A DNA stretch of 64,000 bases from assembly GCA_050084515.1 (NCBI GenBank), contig CM114274.1, positions 8,990,001 through 9,054,000 of the forward strand, written 5' to 3'. The notes under the pieces are model-generated. The model was given only the letters and a program-made list of their open reading frames with translations, did no database searches and was not told where the DNA came from. Positions 23,321 through 37,535 of the stretch are shown here, piece by piece (the first letter of the stretch is position 1; each line of letters opens with the position of its first letter). The DNA comes from Blasia pusilla (Eukaryota; Marchantiophyta; Marchantiopsida; Blasiales). A program made the position numbers and the translations under genes.

Positions 23321-26300
23321 TTTGATTTTTTATTCTTCATTCAATTAATATTAAATGCTGGGGTAAGCTCCATTCAGTTTATATTAAGAGGAAATATGAA
23401 AGGACAATAAAAAAATTCAGAAATAAAGGGATGAAATGGGAGGATCGGAAATTTTGGAAAAATAAACTCATTGTTCATGATACATCTTTCTATTATTCTT
23501 CTTAAGGACTTGGTCCCATGCGGCCGAGGTCGCCCTAGGGTTCTGGATCTTTGTTGATCCGACAGATGGGATGCATACAAGTCAATGGGACCTTGACAGA
23601 ATTCGCGTCGGTAGAATGCAGGGCACAAGTCTTTGCGACTATGTTACCATCCATTTCTAGTCATCAGGAAACGGATCATGAGCAAATAACAACTACAAAA
23701 ACAAAATTCTTCAGGTTGCTTTACGACGGGCATAGCGACCCTGATTTTGACTCTGCAGGGACCGGATCCTAAGAGGTGGATTCCATGAGAGGTCACAGTG
23801 AACCTAGGGGTCAAGGATTTTTTCTACGACCAAAACTTTTCGACGCAGAAACAATCCACTATCGCAAGCGGTTCTCAATGGAATATTGTTACAAACAGCC
23901 AGATATTTAATCATTACCTGGTGGAAACGTTTTTATATGTGTACAACAACATGGTTGCGAGTGAAAGAACTCCACGTGGAATCAACACCTACGAGCTAAT
24001 AATTTTAATGACATAAATTTGTATTGGGATGCATATGTAGCCATTTGGGTTGCTTTTCATATTCATAAAAAAAAAAGATTTTGAAATTTATAGTTATTCT
24101 TATGATCTAATGAGATATCAAAGAATGGAAATTAAAAATCAAATTTAGAAAGGGAAATAGTGAAAAATCTAGTGATAGAAACTGTACGCAAAAAATTACT
24201 CAAAGAAAATGAAAATAAAATAAAATAAAGCATTGGAAGACAAAGGAATTTAATGGTAGAAATTCCAGCTATGAAAAATATAATTGGAATAGTTTTCATT
24301 GCTTAATCCAAAGAGGCACGAAAAAATCTTATCCTTAAAAATTAAAATTAGTGATGAAAATTTTAAAGGATTATTTTTGAAAATATTTAGAAACTTGATC
24401 CAATTAAATTTCAATGACAAAAAGCAAAGAAAATTGAAGAGAAATTCTTAAGGGTGTCTATCAAAGCACAAGTGCAAGAATGACCTAATAGGTACGAGAT
24501 TTCAAATATGACCATGAAAAAGGATTAAACACATGCTAAGAGATATAGTAATGTAAAAACATATGATAGATATTTCCACATCTATTTTGAGTGTTAAATC
24601 AACATAAAATACGATTATTTACCGTCCACTTTTTTTTTCATATCATTTTTAATTTATATGTTGTTCAATGTCGTATATTTGAATAAAAGGGATGGATGGT
24701 TTAGTGATTCCACGTGTCAAAATCGGATGGGTCTAGCTACCTTTTCTCATGTTCATATGATCTACTTATTGATTCTATATCATATATTCCAAGATCAAAA
24801 GGGGCATAAATTCAGGGATATAACTTGGTAAGATTGTGAATTGTTTGAGCATATCTTTGATTCTGTTTGATTTCATATAATTCATACATTATATGATGCT
24901 CAAAATTTGAAAATAAACCAATGTAGAACTAAGTCGCCTCCTCGATTAGAAAATTACCTCATCTTTACAACATCGCTCAAATTGATAGCATAAGCTAAAG
25001 TAAACTCATCTCCCTCGTTATCTTGCTACATGACCACTCATCCACGTCGCAATGTCCTCCAATCCGTTTACATTTTGAATGTGTGTCCTTTGGGAGGTCT
25101 CCTAAACATGTGCATATGTCAACTATTACTACCCATCGTCTCAACACCATACATATTCCAACTGTATCACCAAGATGTAAGGTTTGTGATGAACTAACCC
25201 TAATGAATTGTTTGTTTCAACTTGAGTCCTCTACTTGATTGTGTGGACTTGATTTAAATCAGAAAGGCATGGAATATGTGCAACTCTCTCCACCTTTCTC
25301 CATTATGCTCTTGATTGAGCACCTAGATATATGCATAATAGAATGAAGGGAATTTCTTGTAGATGGGCACATATTCTACCATTAGATGGGAAATCTTCAA
25401 GTCAAGATAAATATCTTATAAAACCAGCTCTATTCATGCCTTTTTGGAAGCCTCTCAAGTATAGGAACCTTCTTTCCAGAAATTAAATATGCTATTACTT
25501 GTGATAAATCCTCCTCCACATCACCTCTCCCTTATCACTTTCTTTATGGATGTCCAATCCTCTTTTTATTCATTGTTTGATGTTTCCTTTAGAAAGGAGC
25601 TCTTTTAATTAGTTTAAAAAAGAGCAGTTTTGAAAATTAATTTTCTTACAATTTTCAAGCGAGTTCATCACACAATTAAGCTCGTGGAGAATCCCCAAGT
25701 TGTCTCCAATATCCAACATGATTTGGTTTGGCTACATGGGACGACAAAGCTCACCTATGAAATTTAGTGGACTTTGATTATTTCAAAGGATAGGGCCTAT
25801 CACAACTCTCTTTTCCTCTCTTCCCAATCATATAATTTTATTTTCCCACCATTGGATTGAGAGCTCATTTGGACTTTATGTCTTCCCTATGGAGTCTATC
25901 CCACTTTGCGTGCTCTTTCGTCCCTTTTTTGGGGGCTTTTGTCCTACCTCTTGGATTAATCCCCCTTTGCATTTTCTTTCATCCAATGGCTCACATTCCG
26001 TCTTATATTGTCCAACAATCAACAAATACCCAAGATTGTTTTACATAGAGAGGAAAAAGCTCACGATAAAAGAAGGCACTCTAGTCTCTAAGATTGGAAA
26101 CTTCTAGCCATGTTTGACAAATTCCTTCCTTGTCATCAAGTCCTTTTCGTGCCATTAAATGGTGTGCTTTTCCAAGTGAAGTTTTGGAGTGAATGAAGGG
26201 GAATTATGGGACGATTCTTCTACTGATCCTTGAAGCTAGCTCTTTCTGTAATGTTCTATTTTCTATTTTCGTACTGCTTTTCATTCTCACACGCTTCAAG

Positions 26301-27780
26301 ACACCATTTAAAAAACATTTATTGACTCTATTTTGGGTGGGAAAATACCACCTTATTTTAGGTTTTCTATATTTCATGTAGTGGACAATGTAAGTTTTCA
26401 AGTTACCTCCTCACTTCACTTGGAAGGACCAACGCACCCAAGTTGGTGCCTTGGTCCTTCCTCCACTAACTACATGACCCTCCAAACCTGGGTTTTTACA
26501 CAAGTTAGTATGGGGGATCGTTCGTATCATTGCATGTAACCTGGCCATCCACGAAATTATTGTGTTGGCTAAGGTGGGTGTAATAGGGATACTTAATGCT
26601 AGCCCATGGCCAACATTACGCATTTGGGTTTCATGTTGGATGTCATGGTTACAAGGAATTATGTTTGGAGAAATATGTACCTTGTTGAGTAAATTCTTTT
26701 TTACAAAAAAAATTGAGTATCAAAGTATGAAAGAGGTTTTCCTTGTTTCGGAGGATATCAACTTTATAAAAATTTCATTTTCAAAAATTATTTATAATAC
26801 TTTTAGAACTAGTAAGGGAGCGCGCCATTCACGGATCCCTGTTCGATAACTCAAGTTAATATGTCACTCTCCTTACCTATATGAACCAAAAGTATTTTTT
26901 AGGGAGTAGTGACACTTGCCAAACAGAGGAGCAAAGCAAGTGCATATACATAAAAAGTGCATCCTCCAATTAGTCTATAGATTTCAAAATTGTGGACTAG
27001 ACAACGTTTCAATGCATGGCTGGATTTCTCCTTACGTGGGAGAAGTGAGTAGCCCTAGTGAAAAATATTATGTTGTCATCTTGACATGCCACTTATCAAG
27101 ATACCTGTCATGAAACCAATCTCTCCCATCGAGCTTGTCTAAAAAAATTTCAAAGTCTATTCGTGGCGAGAAGAAAAAGATTTCCACTCATGGCCAGAAA
27201 GAGTGGAAAGATTTTTTTTTAATCATTAAAGATGGGAATGGTTACAGTCCAAAATCCCTCAATTTCCATGTTTCTCCAACAAATGCTTTTAACAACCTTC
27301 CCAACAGACAACACCTAATGATTCACATTGTTGTTCTACTACTTCTGAACAAAGTACGGGGAGAACCAAGGCTCCGAATAAAACTAATCAGTGAAATTTT
27401 TCAATATTTGTTTAGGCCATGAAACTCTGAAAAATGCCTTGGAAAATAAGCTATTCCTTCCGATTTAGAGACAAAATACCATTTGGAGACACATACATAT
27501 GGGGAAGTACAAATTTTGCCATGAAACTCTCGACATCCCACTTGCAATCTCAATTGTTGATCACAAGAAAAAATTTATCGATTCATAGTAAAACTAGAGT
27601 GTGACCCCTTGGAGAGGGTTTCCAAAGATCATTTCCATATGTGAAGAGAAATCAAAAAAGAATTGTACTACAAATGCGAAGTGATAATGAATGAAATCCA
27701 GGTGGATGTATGAAGAAAACTGCAGACAACAATTGCTCGCATAAGGCCTTAGAAACCCCCCAAACCTCTCATGGCCTTGC
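23320..27780. other. AT-rich intergenic DNA, no gene seen
   Basis: Reading frames are all short and resemble nothing I know. No RNA gene or complete element is recognised. Confidence 0.65.
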
Positions 27781-27791
27781 TATCTAATGCA

Positions 27792-28020
27792 CCCCCTTTT
27801 CGTTTTCCGGGCGGGTTGTGACCTTCACATAATCGACTATTCAAATCCCCCTATTTTGTTTTCTGGTCTTGTTGTGGCCTTCAGGTTTTGACTCTTTGAG
27901 TCCCCCTCTTTTGTATTTCCGATGGGTTTTCCATCACTCGTTTTTATCGAAGTGCATCTTTCCCCCCTTTTGTTTTCTCGATGGGTTTTCCATCACCCGG
28001 TTCTTGTGGAGCTTCACTCT
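27792..28020 (+). repeat. Four tandem units of about 55 bp starting CCCCCTTTT
   Basis: Units begin at 27792, 27847, 27902 and 27962, each starting with a C-run followed by TTTTG and TTTC. The third and fourth also share GATGGGTTTTCCATCAC. Confidence 0.7.
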
Positions 28021-28582
28021 CTTCCCTATAAGGGTGACCATAGGTTTGGTTCCCACCCTCGGGTTAATTTAACCCACTCACGACCGATTATCTTAACTGA
28101 AGGAGCATAGGGTTCTAAGTTCTAACATGTGGACAGAGGGATGTAATTGAGAGTTACTTTATTTTCCGACACTGGTCACTGGTGGGGGCCACGCGCAGCC
28201 GTCAAGGCCATGTCTGTTACAGTCTGTATTACCTTCCCGGCGGATCTACGGATCGTCGCGGACGGGCCGTGACCTTTGCTCTCAGTCCTTCCAGATTATT
28301 ATTGTTATTATTTTAATTTATTTATTCTTAGCTGGTGTGAAAAGAGTGTCTCGGTCAGGCCCAACCTGCGGTCAGACCGAGCGGGGCGGCTGAGCCACCG
28401 GTTTCAAAAAAAGAAGAAAAAGAGTTTCAATTGAAACTACTTCAGGTCAGCGTGTACTGGTTAACTATAGAAAGGAAACAAAAATGCACTTCGATAAAAA
28501 CGAGTGATGGAAAACCCATCGGAAGTACAAAAGAGGGGGACTCAAAGAATCAAAACTTGAAGGCCACAACACGACCAGAAAA
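27859..28582. repeat. 104-bp inverted repeat with a 516-bp spacer
   Basis: The left arm 27859-27962 is the reverse complement of 28479-28582 with only a few mismatches. Both contain GATGGGTTTTCCATCACTCG and ATCGAAGTGCAT. The spacer is GC-rich at its centre and has no recognisable coding region. It could be a foldback element or the product of an inverted duplication of the adjoining tandem repeat. Confidence 0.85.
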
Positions 28583-30120
28583 GCTATAGAACAGCATCGA
28601 GCTGAATGAGCGCTCGTGACGCGGGGATCCTCTTAACTCACCCTGTCCACAGTTAATAATATCTCCGTCCTCGGTGACTGAGATCTTCGTCCTAAACCCG
28701 AGGCGCCGTCACCTTTAACCAGCTGTCGTGAGGTGGTTCGGTGGCCGCATCGGATTACGTCGACCCGTACGTCGAACCTACGCCACCAGTGTGAGCCGGG
28801 CTTCGCTCCGATTCCATGCGCGTTGGCTATAACCGGAGCTAAGCCGAACCATCCATTAACAGCATCTTGCCACTCGCGACGCTCTCACTCTTATCCGACA
28901 GCATATCCACGAGGTCTGTCGTACTACTTTGGACATTTCGATCGGGCAAGATCGCGACGCTGCACGCCGTCGATTGGAATCTGTCTCCGCTCCAGGTGGA
29001 CCACGACCGCAATCCCCTGGGTTGACGTGGCAATTAAGAGTCTCCTCTCACCCGCGACCGTCCGCCACGTGGACGTCGTATGGTGAAACTTGCGAATGCT
29101 TGCAATTCTACGCTTATTTGATGTGTCAAATAAATTTATCTATAATTAATAATTAGTGATCCTGTATACACGACAAAACAGTAACATGTTCAGATTTTTT
29201 CCAAAGTTCTATCGAGATGGGTAGAAAGAATAACAATGGATGGAATAATAAAATAAATTATATAATAATTTACTAGTATAATCTTCATGTTATGGATGAA
29301 TGACAATATCTCATTAGAGGAAGCATCTCTTTCCTTAATTTAAGTTCAATTTTTTTCATGTTAATTTAGTTCTTTGTTACACATGTTTTCAAATTCCATC
29401 CTCTTTTAATTATATAGATATTATAATGAATGATCATAAATGTATATAATAGATAATAATAAAATAAATAAATAATTAACTAAAAAGGAAATTTTTTCCT
29501 CAACTCATATTTGATTGGAAGGAGAAATAAACTTCAATGAAGAGGGAGTAGATATTTTCTTAAATTTTATAAAAGGATTTAATTATTTAGGGGAGTGAAA
29601 TATCATTTAAATTTGAATGAGGAGTGGAATTATTTAGAATAGCAAAATTTAATTATCTTTTATAATATTAAATAAAAATAGATTTATATTTAAAATTTGA
29701 ATGAAAATTATTATTATTATTTTAAATAATCATGTTAATTCATATTCCAGGAAATGAATTTGAATTTGAATGGAAAATTGAAATGATTTAGTTCATTAAG
29801 ATTAACTTATAATTTAGTTAGTGGATGTTATTTTAGTAGGAAGAATGGAAAGGGAAGAGTAGAAATGGGAGGAATTTGCTTGAGGGCCCCCTAACGAACT
29901 AATATAATCTTTGCGGTCCCCTTGGAAATATTTTAACTTAATTTTATGGAGGAGTGAAATTATTTAGGGGAATTAGGTATTATTTAAAAGTGAAATTTTA
30001 TCACTCTTTCAAGATTTTAAAAAAAGGAGATTATACTTAAAATTTTAAAATCAAAATTATTTCTAAATTATTAGAAATTTCATTTTCTTATAATTTCTAA
30101 GCATGCTAATTTTAAAAGAT
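28583..30120. other. Intergenic DNA, GC-rich then AT-rich
   Basis: From 28583 to about 29090 the DNA is CpG-rich, with an unrecognised plus-strand frame (28733-29086, 117 codons). From 29100 on it is very AT-rich. Only a Helitron-like 5' motif in reverse orientation near 29400-29425 stands out. Confidence 0.5.
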
Positions 30121-30127
30121 CAATTTC

Positions 30128-30157
30128 GTGCGCAAGCACGGGCATGCTAACTAGTTT
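30128..30157 (+). mobile_element. Helitron-like 3' terminus
   Basis: The stem CGTGC-GCAA-GCACG is followed about ten bases later by CTAG and T. This is the hairpin-plus-CTRR ending of plant Helitrons inserted between A and T. No matching 5' end in plus orientation was found upstream. Confidence 0.5.
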
Positions 30158-30369
30158 GGTTGAATATACAATTAATGAAGAAAATAATCTATAAACATGA
30201 AATCTAAGCATAATGCCCTTGTTATTTCTTCTCGGCCGATCTAGTATGATGAGGGGAAAGTCATCTGTTAAATCCATAATCTACTAATTTAGTTATTCTC
30301 TTAAATATGCGACATGTCAACACAAAAGGAGGGTTGAAAGGACAAATGTCAACACCGAAGGAAGGTTTG

Positions 30370-30403
30370 TCTAACCCCATCCTCTTTTAATTGTATAGAT
30401 GAG
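30370..30403 (-). mobile_element. Helitron-like 5' terminus, minus orientation
   Basis: On the minus strand the sequence begins TCTATACAATTAAAAGAGG and continues into a GGTTAGACAAACC stretch. This is the familiar TC-starting, AT-rich 5' end of plant Helitrons. A relative starts at 30741 in the opposite orientation. Confidence 0.45.
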
Positions 30404-30740
30404 AAAGAAGAAAAGATCTTTTAATTTTAAATAAATAAAATTTTCATTCTCAAACTTGCTGGGACATATAGAATATTAATTCTGATCCTGCCTAAAGTGA
30501 GGGAGAGGGTTTGGTGAGTTGATAAATAATGAAAATATATATATATACCCTTAGAATTATATTTTAAGAGGCACGTATTTAATGGTGGATATCCATTAGA
30601 TAAATCTTCATCTCAGATGAATCCATGAGGTCCATATCATGCAAGCTTAATTCACTTTTTTGGAGCAACATGGAACCTACGCAAAAAAATCGTTAATAAA
30701 TTTTGTGTTTAAGATCATGGAAAGTTTAATTCATAGTAAA

Positions 30741-31410
30741 TCTCTACTATTAATGGAGGATGAGGTTAGAGAACCCCTCCTCTGATGTTGGACACTCTTG
30801 TCCTTTTGCACCTCTTCTATTGCCGACACATGTTAAATTTAAGAAGTAATTGCGTTAAGACGTCCAATTAAATTACGGGTGCCAAAAAACCTTTCCCCTC
30901 AATCGTACATAGCACGGAATCATATTTTTATATAATAATCTGAATAGTAGAATAGTGCAAGGGTTCATAAGTGACAAGTTTCAAAAGCTCACTTATCTCA
31001 ATCGGTTGTTGAATTACAAAAATAAGACGGTAAAAGAAATTCATAGAAATGAAAAGAGAAACCCACTCCCATTGTGCATACAGATGATAGAATGATGTTT
31101 ACTTTGTTTGTACATGGAAGCCACTCTTTTGAATAATGTAAAAAATTATGAGTGGCATCATGAGCAAATGATGAAGGAAGAATCTCATGGAGGAGTAAGT
31201 AGGAAGAAAACAATAAAAGAAACAAGTACCCCCCCCCTTTTGTACTCTAGATTATTAATGGAGAGTGCCCCTTTATTTTTCAAACTCCTCTCCTCTAAAC
31301 ACTTGGTATTTTCAGCCAACAAGATCGTTCGATGGCACTTGAGAATTTTGAGAGTTAATTATCATTTTGGGAGGTAATTTAAACCCGTGCATCACACATA
31401 CTTACACTAG
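30741..31410 (+). mobile_element. Candidate non-autonomous Helitron
   Basis: It begins TCTCTACTATTAATGGAGG directly after an A and ends CACTAG directly before a T, as Helitrons do. A decayed ACCCGTGCATCACAC hairpin precedes the end. It has no Rep/helicase coding capacity, so it would need a partner elsewhere. The ends are judged by eye only. Confidence 0.45.
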
Positions 31411-32560
31411 TGTATATATAAAAGTGGGATAGTGGGGGTAGGAGGACGGAATGACACAACAAGAAGACCTCTAGATGTAAGAGAAATATTTATTTATTTT
31501 ACCATATAAAATGACTATTTATGTCACCATATAAATATTACTTATATGAGAAGTGTTTAGGTTTAACCCGTCATAAGCGTGTTGGTGTGGTTTCAAGCTC
31601 TACTACCTCAATTCTCTTCCCTATCAAAAAAACTATTAATCTTTACGTATTTTTATGTCTATGCCACTTGCCCTCCCATTCATCCATCATTCTAAACCAT
31701 AATCTATAGTCTTGTAAAAACATATTTTCTCTTATAGTATATCACCCACTGTGTTATCCTAGCGTCCATCCAAATTTTGGATATGTGGCAAGTTCTAAGT
31801 TTCACAACGTGCATCCTTTTATACTAATGTGTATATTGATTATATTTTCGATTGTGGGTAAACTATTTCTTACTACTACACCCAAGATATCTTGGGTGTA
31901 GTAAGAAGGAACTAGTTTATTTGTTTCAAACACTTTTTTTCAATGTAAATGGAGGTAAAAAATTCAACCCTTTCAAATAAATAAGAGAGCCTACTTATTT
32001 ATAAAGAACTTAATTTCATTCATACATGTGTGAAAGGTGTTAAATTCTACCCGCTCTAGTAATGCTTTATAAATGAGAATAAGTAGACCTTTCTTCTACC
32101 AAAAGAAAGAATAAATACTAGTGATTTAGTAAAAATTGAGAAAACTTGGGCGTATATTAGTCTAATTTAACAATCTAAGGGCTCAAATATAGAGGAAACT
32201 ATATCAAACACATACTACTTTTATTCACCCATCTTATGCATAGAATCCATAAGATAATAATCCCATTCTTTGTATTTTTGAAGAAATTGTTACAAATTCT
32301 TCATATTTAGATTATTTCTAAGTCAAAAATTATCATTATAAATTTTTTTTCCTTTCTTCTCCTTCACCAAATACTAATCATAGAGATATATTGGACACGC
32401 GAAAAATTTGGTCCTACTACTAGGAGTCATCAAATGCTTGCAAATAATTGTATGTTTCATGAAGCGATTTATGCAAGATTGACCTTGCATTTAGTTGCTA
32501 TTTGGGTTTTTTTGTATTTTCTATGGATTCTTCCATCCTCTTTTATGTATAATTTTCATG
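31411..32560. other. AT-rich intergenic DNA with one long palindrome
   Basis: No gene is recognised. The 30-bp perfect palindrome at 31874-31903 is the only clear structure. Confidence 0.6.
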
Positions 32561-32574
32561 TCATCTAAGATATG

Positions 32575-33165
32575 GTGCTATATTTTGTCATAGGATACTT
32601 GCAAGTATTTGATGGCTCATGCGAGACATGGTGGAATAGTTGTCATGGGGTATTCTTTTGGATAGTGACAACCCCATGCAAGATATGGTGGTATCCTCTA
32701 TTTGTCATAGGATACTTGCAACTTACTTCATGGCTCATGATGCATCTCATGCAACATATCAAGGTAGTGTACTAAATTATGAAAGCGGTGGGGCTTTACT
32801 TTTTGGCTCATATCCATCGCATGCAAGATCTAGTAGTAAGAAATAAATAATTATTTACTTGTATTTTTTTTCACGGGTTAACTTGCAAGTAATTTATGTC
32901 ATGATGTATTTCATGCAATATCTAGTGGTGTACTAAATCCCAAGGTGCTTGCAAGCCATTTCATGACTTGTGATGAATCTCATGCAAGATATGGTATAAT
33001 AATATGAAGACATCATATACTTGCACATAATTATGTAGCTAAAGATGCAATCTCATGGAAGGCATTGTGGTATACTAAATCTTAAGATGCTCACAAGTGA
33101 TTCCATGGCTCATGATGGAGTCGGATGGACGATATGCAAGATATGACGTTGAGTTATTAGGTGCT
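32575..33165 (+). repeat. Degenerate tandem repeat, unit about 100 bp
   Basis: The motifs CATGCAAGATATGG, TACTAAAT, ACTTGCAAG and ATGGCTCATGATG recur in the same order several times with heavy divergence. Units start near 32615, 32675, 32815, 32905, 32980 and 33055. This looks like an old, decaying minisatellite. Confidence 0.6.
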
Positions 33166-33770
33166 TATACTCAAGACTATTGTAGGTGCACGTGCCAATT
33201 CACGATGACATGATTTGCACAAGTTTTTTCATATTCTTGTCACTTTATGGGAGATATAGCTAGAGTTCCAATGAATAAAGTTGAATGTTTTCTTCGCAAT
33301 TCACAATAAATACTCAACACTTCCTTGCTTGAGTTGTCTACCCTCCACTAATAGAGACATTTCAACTTCCGATACCAATTGTCAAAACTTTTCATATCAT
33401 TTTATGAAAAATTGTATTTCTACAAAATAACCAAGGGACTTTCAAATTGGACTTTTGGTTTACCAACAAACTGACATTCAATTGCAATATGCATCAAGTG
33501 TGATGATCATACTTATGGGCATCAAAATCATCATATATGTATGTAAATAGAGTTGTGTTCATCAACACATCACTAGATTCTTGAGTATCACATGGGAAAA
33601 ATGAGGGAAATTATGTAGTGGTATATAGGAAGATTTGTGAATCATTCTCTGTATGACTAGACCTATATAATGAGATTTACTTTATGTTTGACATATAAAA
33701 TACATACACCGGCAGGAGCTTATCTCAAGACTCACTACTTTAGAGGGCAAGAATAGAAGTGAATCAAAGA
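33166..33770. other. AT-rich intergenic DNA, no gene seen
   Basis: No coding or structural feature is recognised in this stretch. Confidence 0.55.
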
Positions 33771-33811
33771 AGAGAGTGTACTCGTTAAGTAGTGCCTATC
33801 GTAGCAATAGC

Positions 33812-36090
<2,279 letters not shown>

Positions 36091-36099
36091 AAAGTGTTA

Positions 36100-36329
36100 G
36101 GATTTCACGAAAAATAGTTTGCTATTCAAAGATCCTTTCTTCCATTTTTTTCTAATTGTGAATTGGGGTTAGTTTTACAAACCATGGTCGAAAGTTTACC
36201 ATGGTTACAAGTCTCTCACTCCGGATAGATTACTAAGTATTTCTTAACTATTCTTGTTAGTGTTGATTGTGTTGTTGGCTTGATCCTGTTGTGTTGTTTT
36301 GATCATGGTGTGTTGGTCCCTTCTATAAA

Positions 36330-36372
<43 letters not shown>

Positions 36373-37400
36373 AACTTCGAGAGTGTGGTGGCGGATTTTG
36401 TTAAGATACAACGAGAGAAGGTAGATGATGAGGTTGAGTTGGGCGACCCATATAACGCAAACCTAATATTTATTTGTAATGTAGTGTGGAAACCTTTAAT
36501 GTATTTGCCACCTGGAAAATATATGGGTGTAAATTCCTAGAAATGGTATCATGGAATTTTGGTCATGTGTTACAAAAGCACACCTAAGGTCATAGCTAAT
36601 GCTATTTCAAATTACTAGTAATCTCATTTTAGGGTATAAGTTTAGCTTTCCCAAGAAAGATATATTCTGGAATGTAGGGCTTCGAGTCAATTTTCATAGA
36701 ACTTAGTTTTTCGAATGTGGTAATTGGAGTTCCAAACTCTACAAACTTAAGGTCATAGCTAATACTACTTCAGATTACTAGTTATCTCATTTTAGGGTAT
36801 GAGTTTAACTTTCCCAAGAAAGATATGTTTTGCATGCAAAATGTAGGGCTTCGAGTCAATTTTCATAGGACTTACTTTTCGAATCTGGTTATTGGAGTTC
36901 CAAACTCTACAACATTTTTTCAGTTTGAGCCACAACTAGATTTCAAACCCTACTTTCACTTGGAGTTTTTATTTTTCCACCAAGGCTCATATTTCTCCTC
37001 AATTTTAGTCTATCTTAGCCTTTAGGGTTCAACACTTCAAGAGAAAAGTGCTTCTCCGCGATGAAGTGCTTTTCTTTAATACTTGTGATAAAAGTGCGAA
37101 GAATTGAGAGAGAAAGTCTTTAGGGTGGATGCAGCAACCATAAAGGCAGCCCCCCTAAATGTGTTTACTAGTTTATTGGGTCCTTTTTGCATATCTTAGC
37201 ATCCACTTTTACCCTGGTATAGACCACATAGAGAAACTTGCATTTGCATAGAGTGGCAGCATCAATTGCCATTGCCTTCAAAGGGACAAGTAGACACATG
37301 GAAAGTGACCATCCTTGATAAGGAACAACGAGGAGGGCTTACTCCAAGAATCCTTGGAAAATCTCAAACTGTTGCCTTCTAGACTTAAAAATATTTGCTT
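36100..37400. other. Intergenic DNA with a CT tract and a tandem duplication
   Basis: It contains a CT microsatellite at 36334-36371 and a 163-bp tandem duplication (next entry). No supported gene is present. Confidence 0.6.
36588..36920 (+). repeat. Tandem duplication, period 163 bp
   Basis: Two copies begin GGTCATAGCTAAT at 36588 and 36751. They share TTTAGGGTAT, CCCAAGAAAGATAT, GGGCTTCGAGTCAATTTTC and GGAGTTCCAAACTCTACAA in the same order. The second unit has a short insertion with TTGCATGCAAAA. Confidence 0.85.
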
Positions 37401-37535
37401 TGATTGATCTATTACATGACCGCTGACCCTAAACACTCTTCAAGGTGTTTGTCACTAGATCACTCCACCCGCAAGCCTAAAAGGACAACAATCCTTCCCC
37501 TCCCGATACTGCTTGAGGCACTGATTGTGGTCCAA

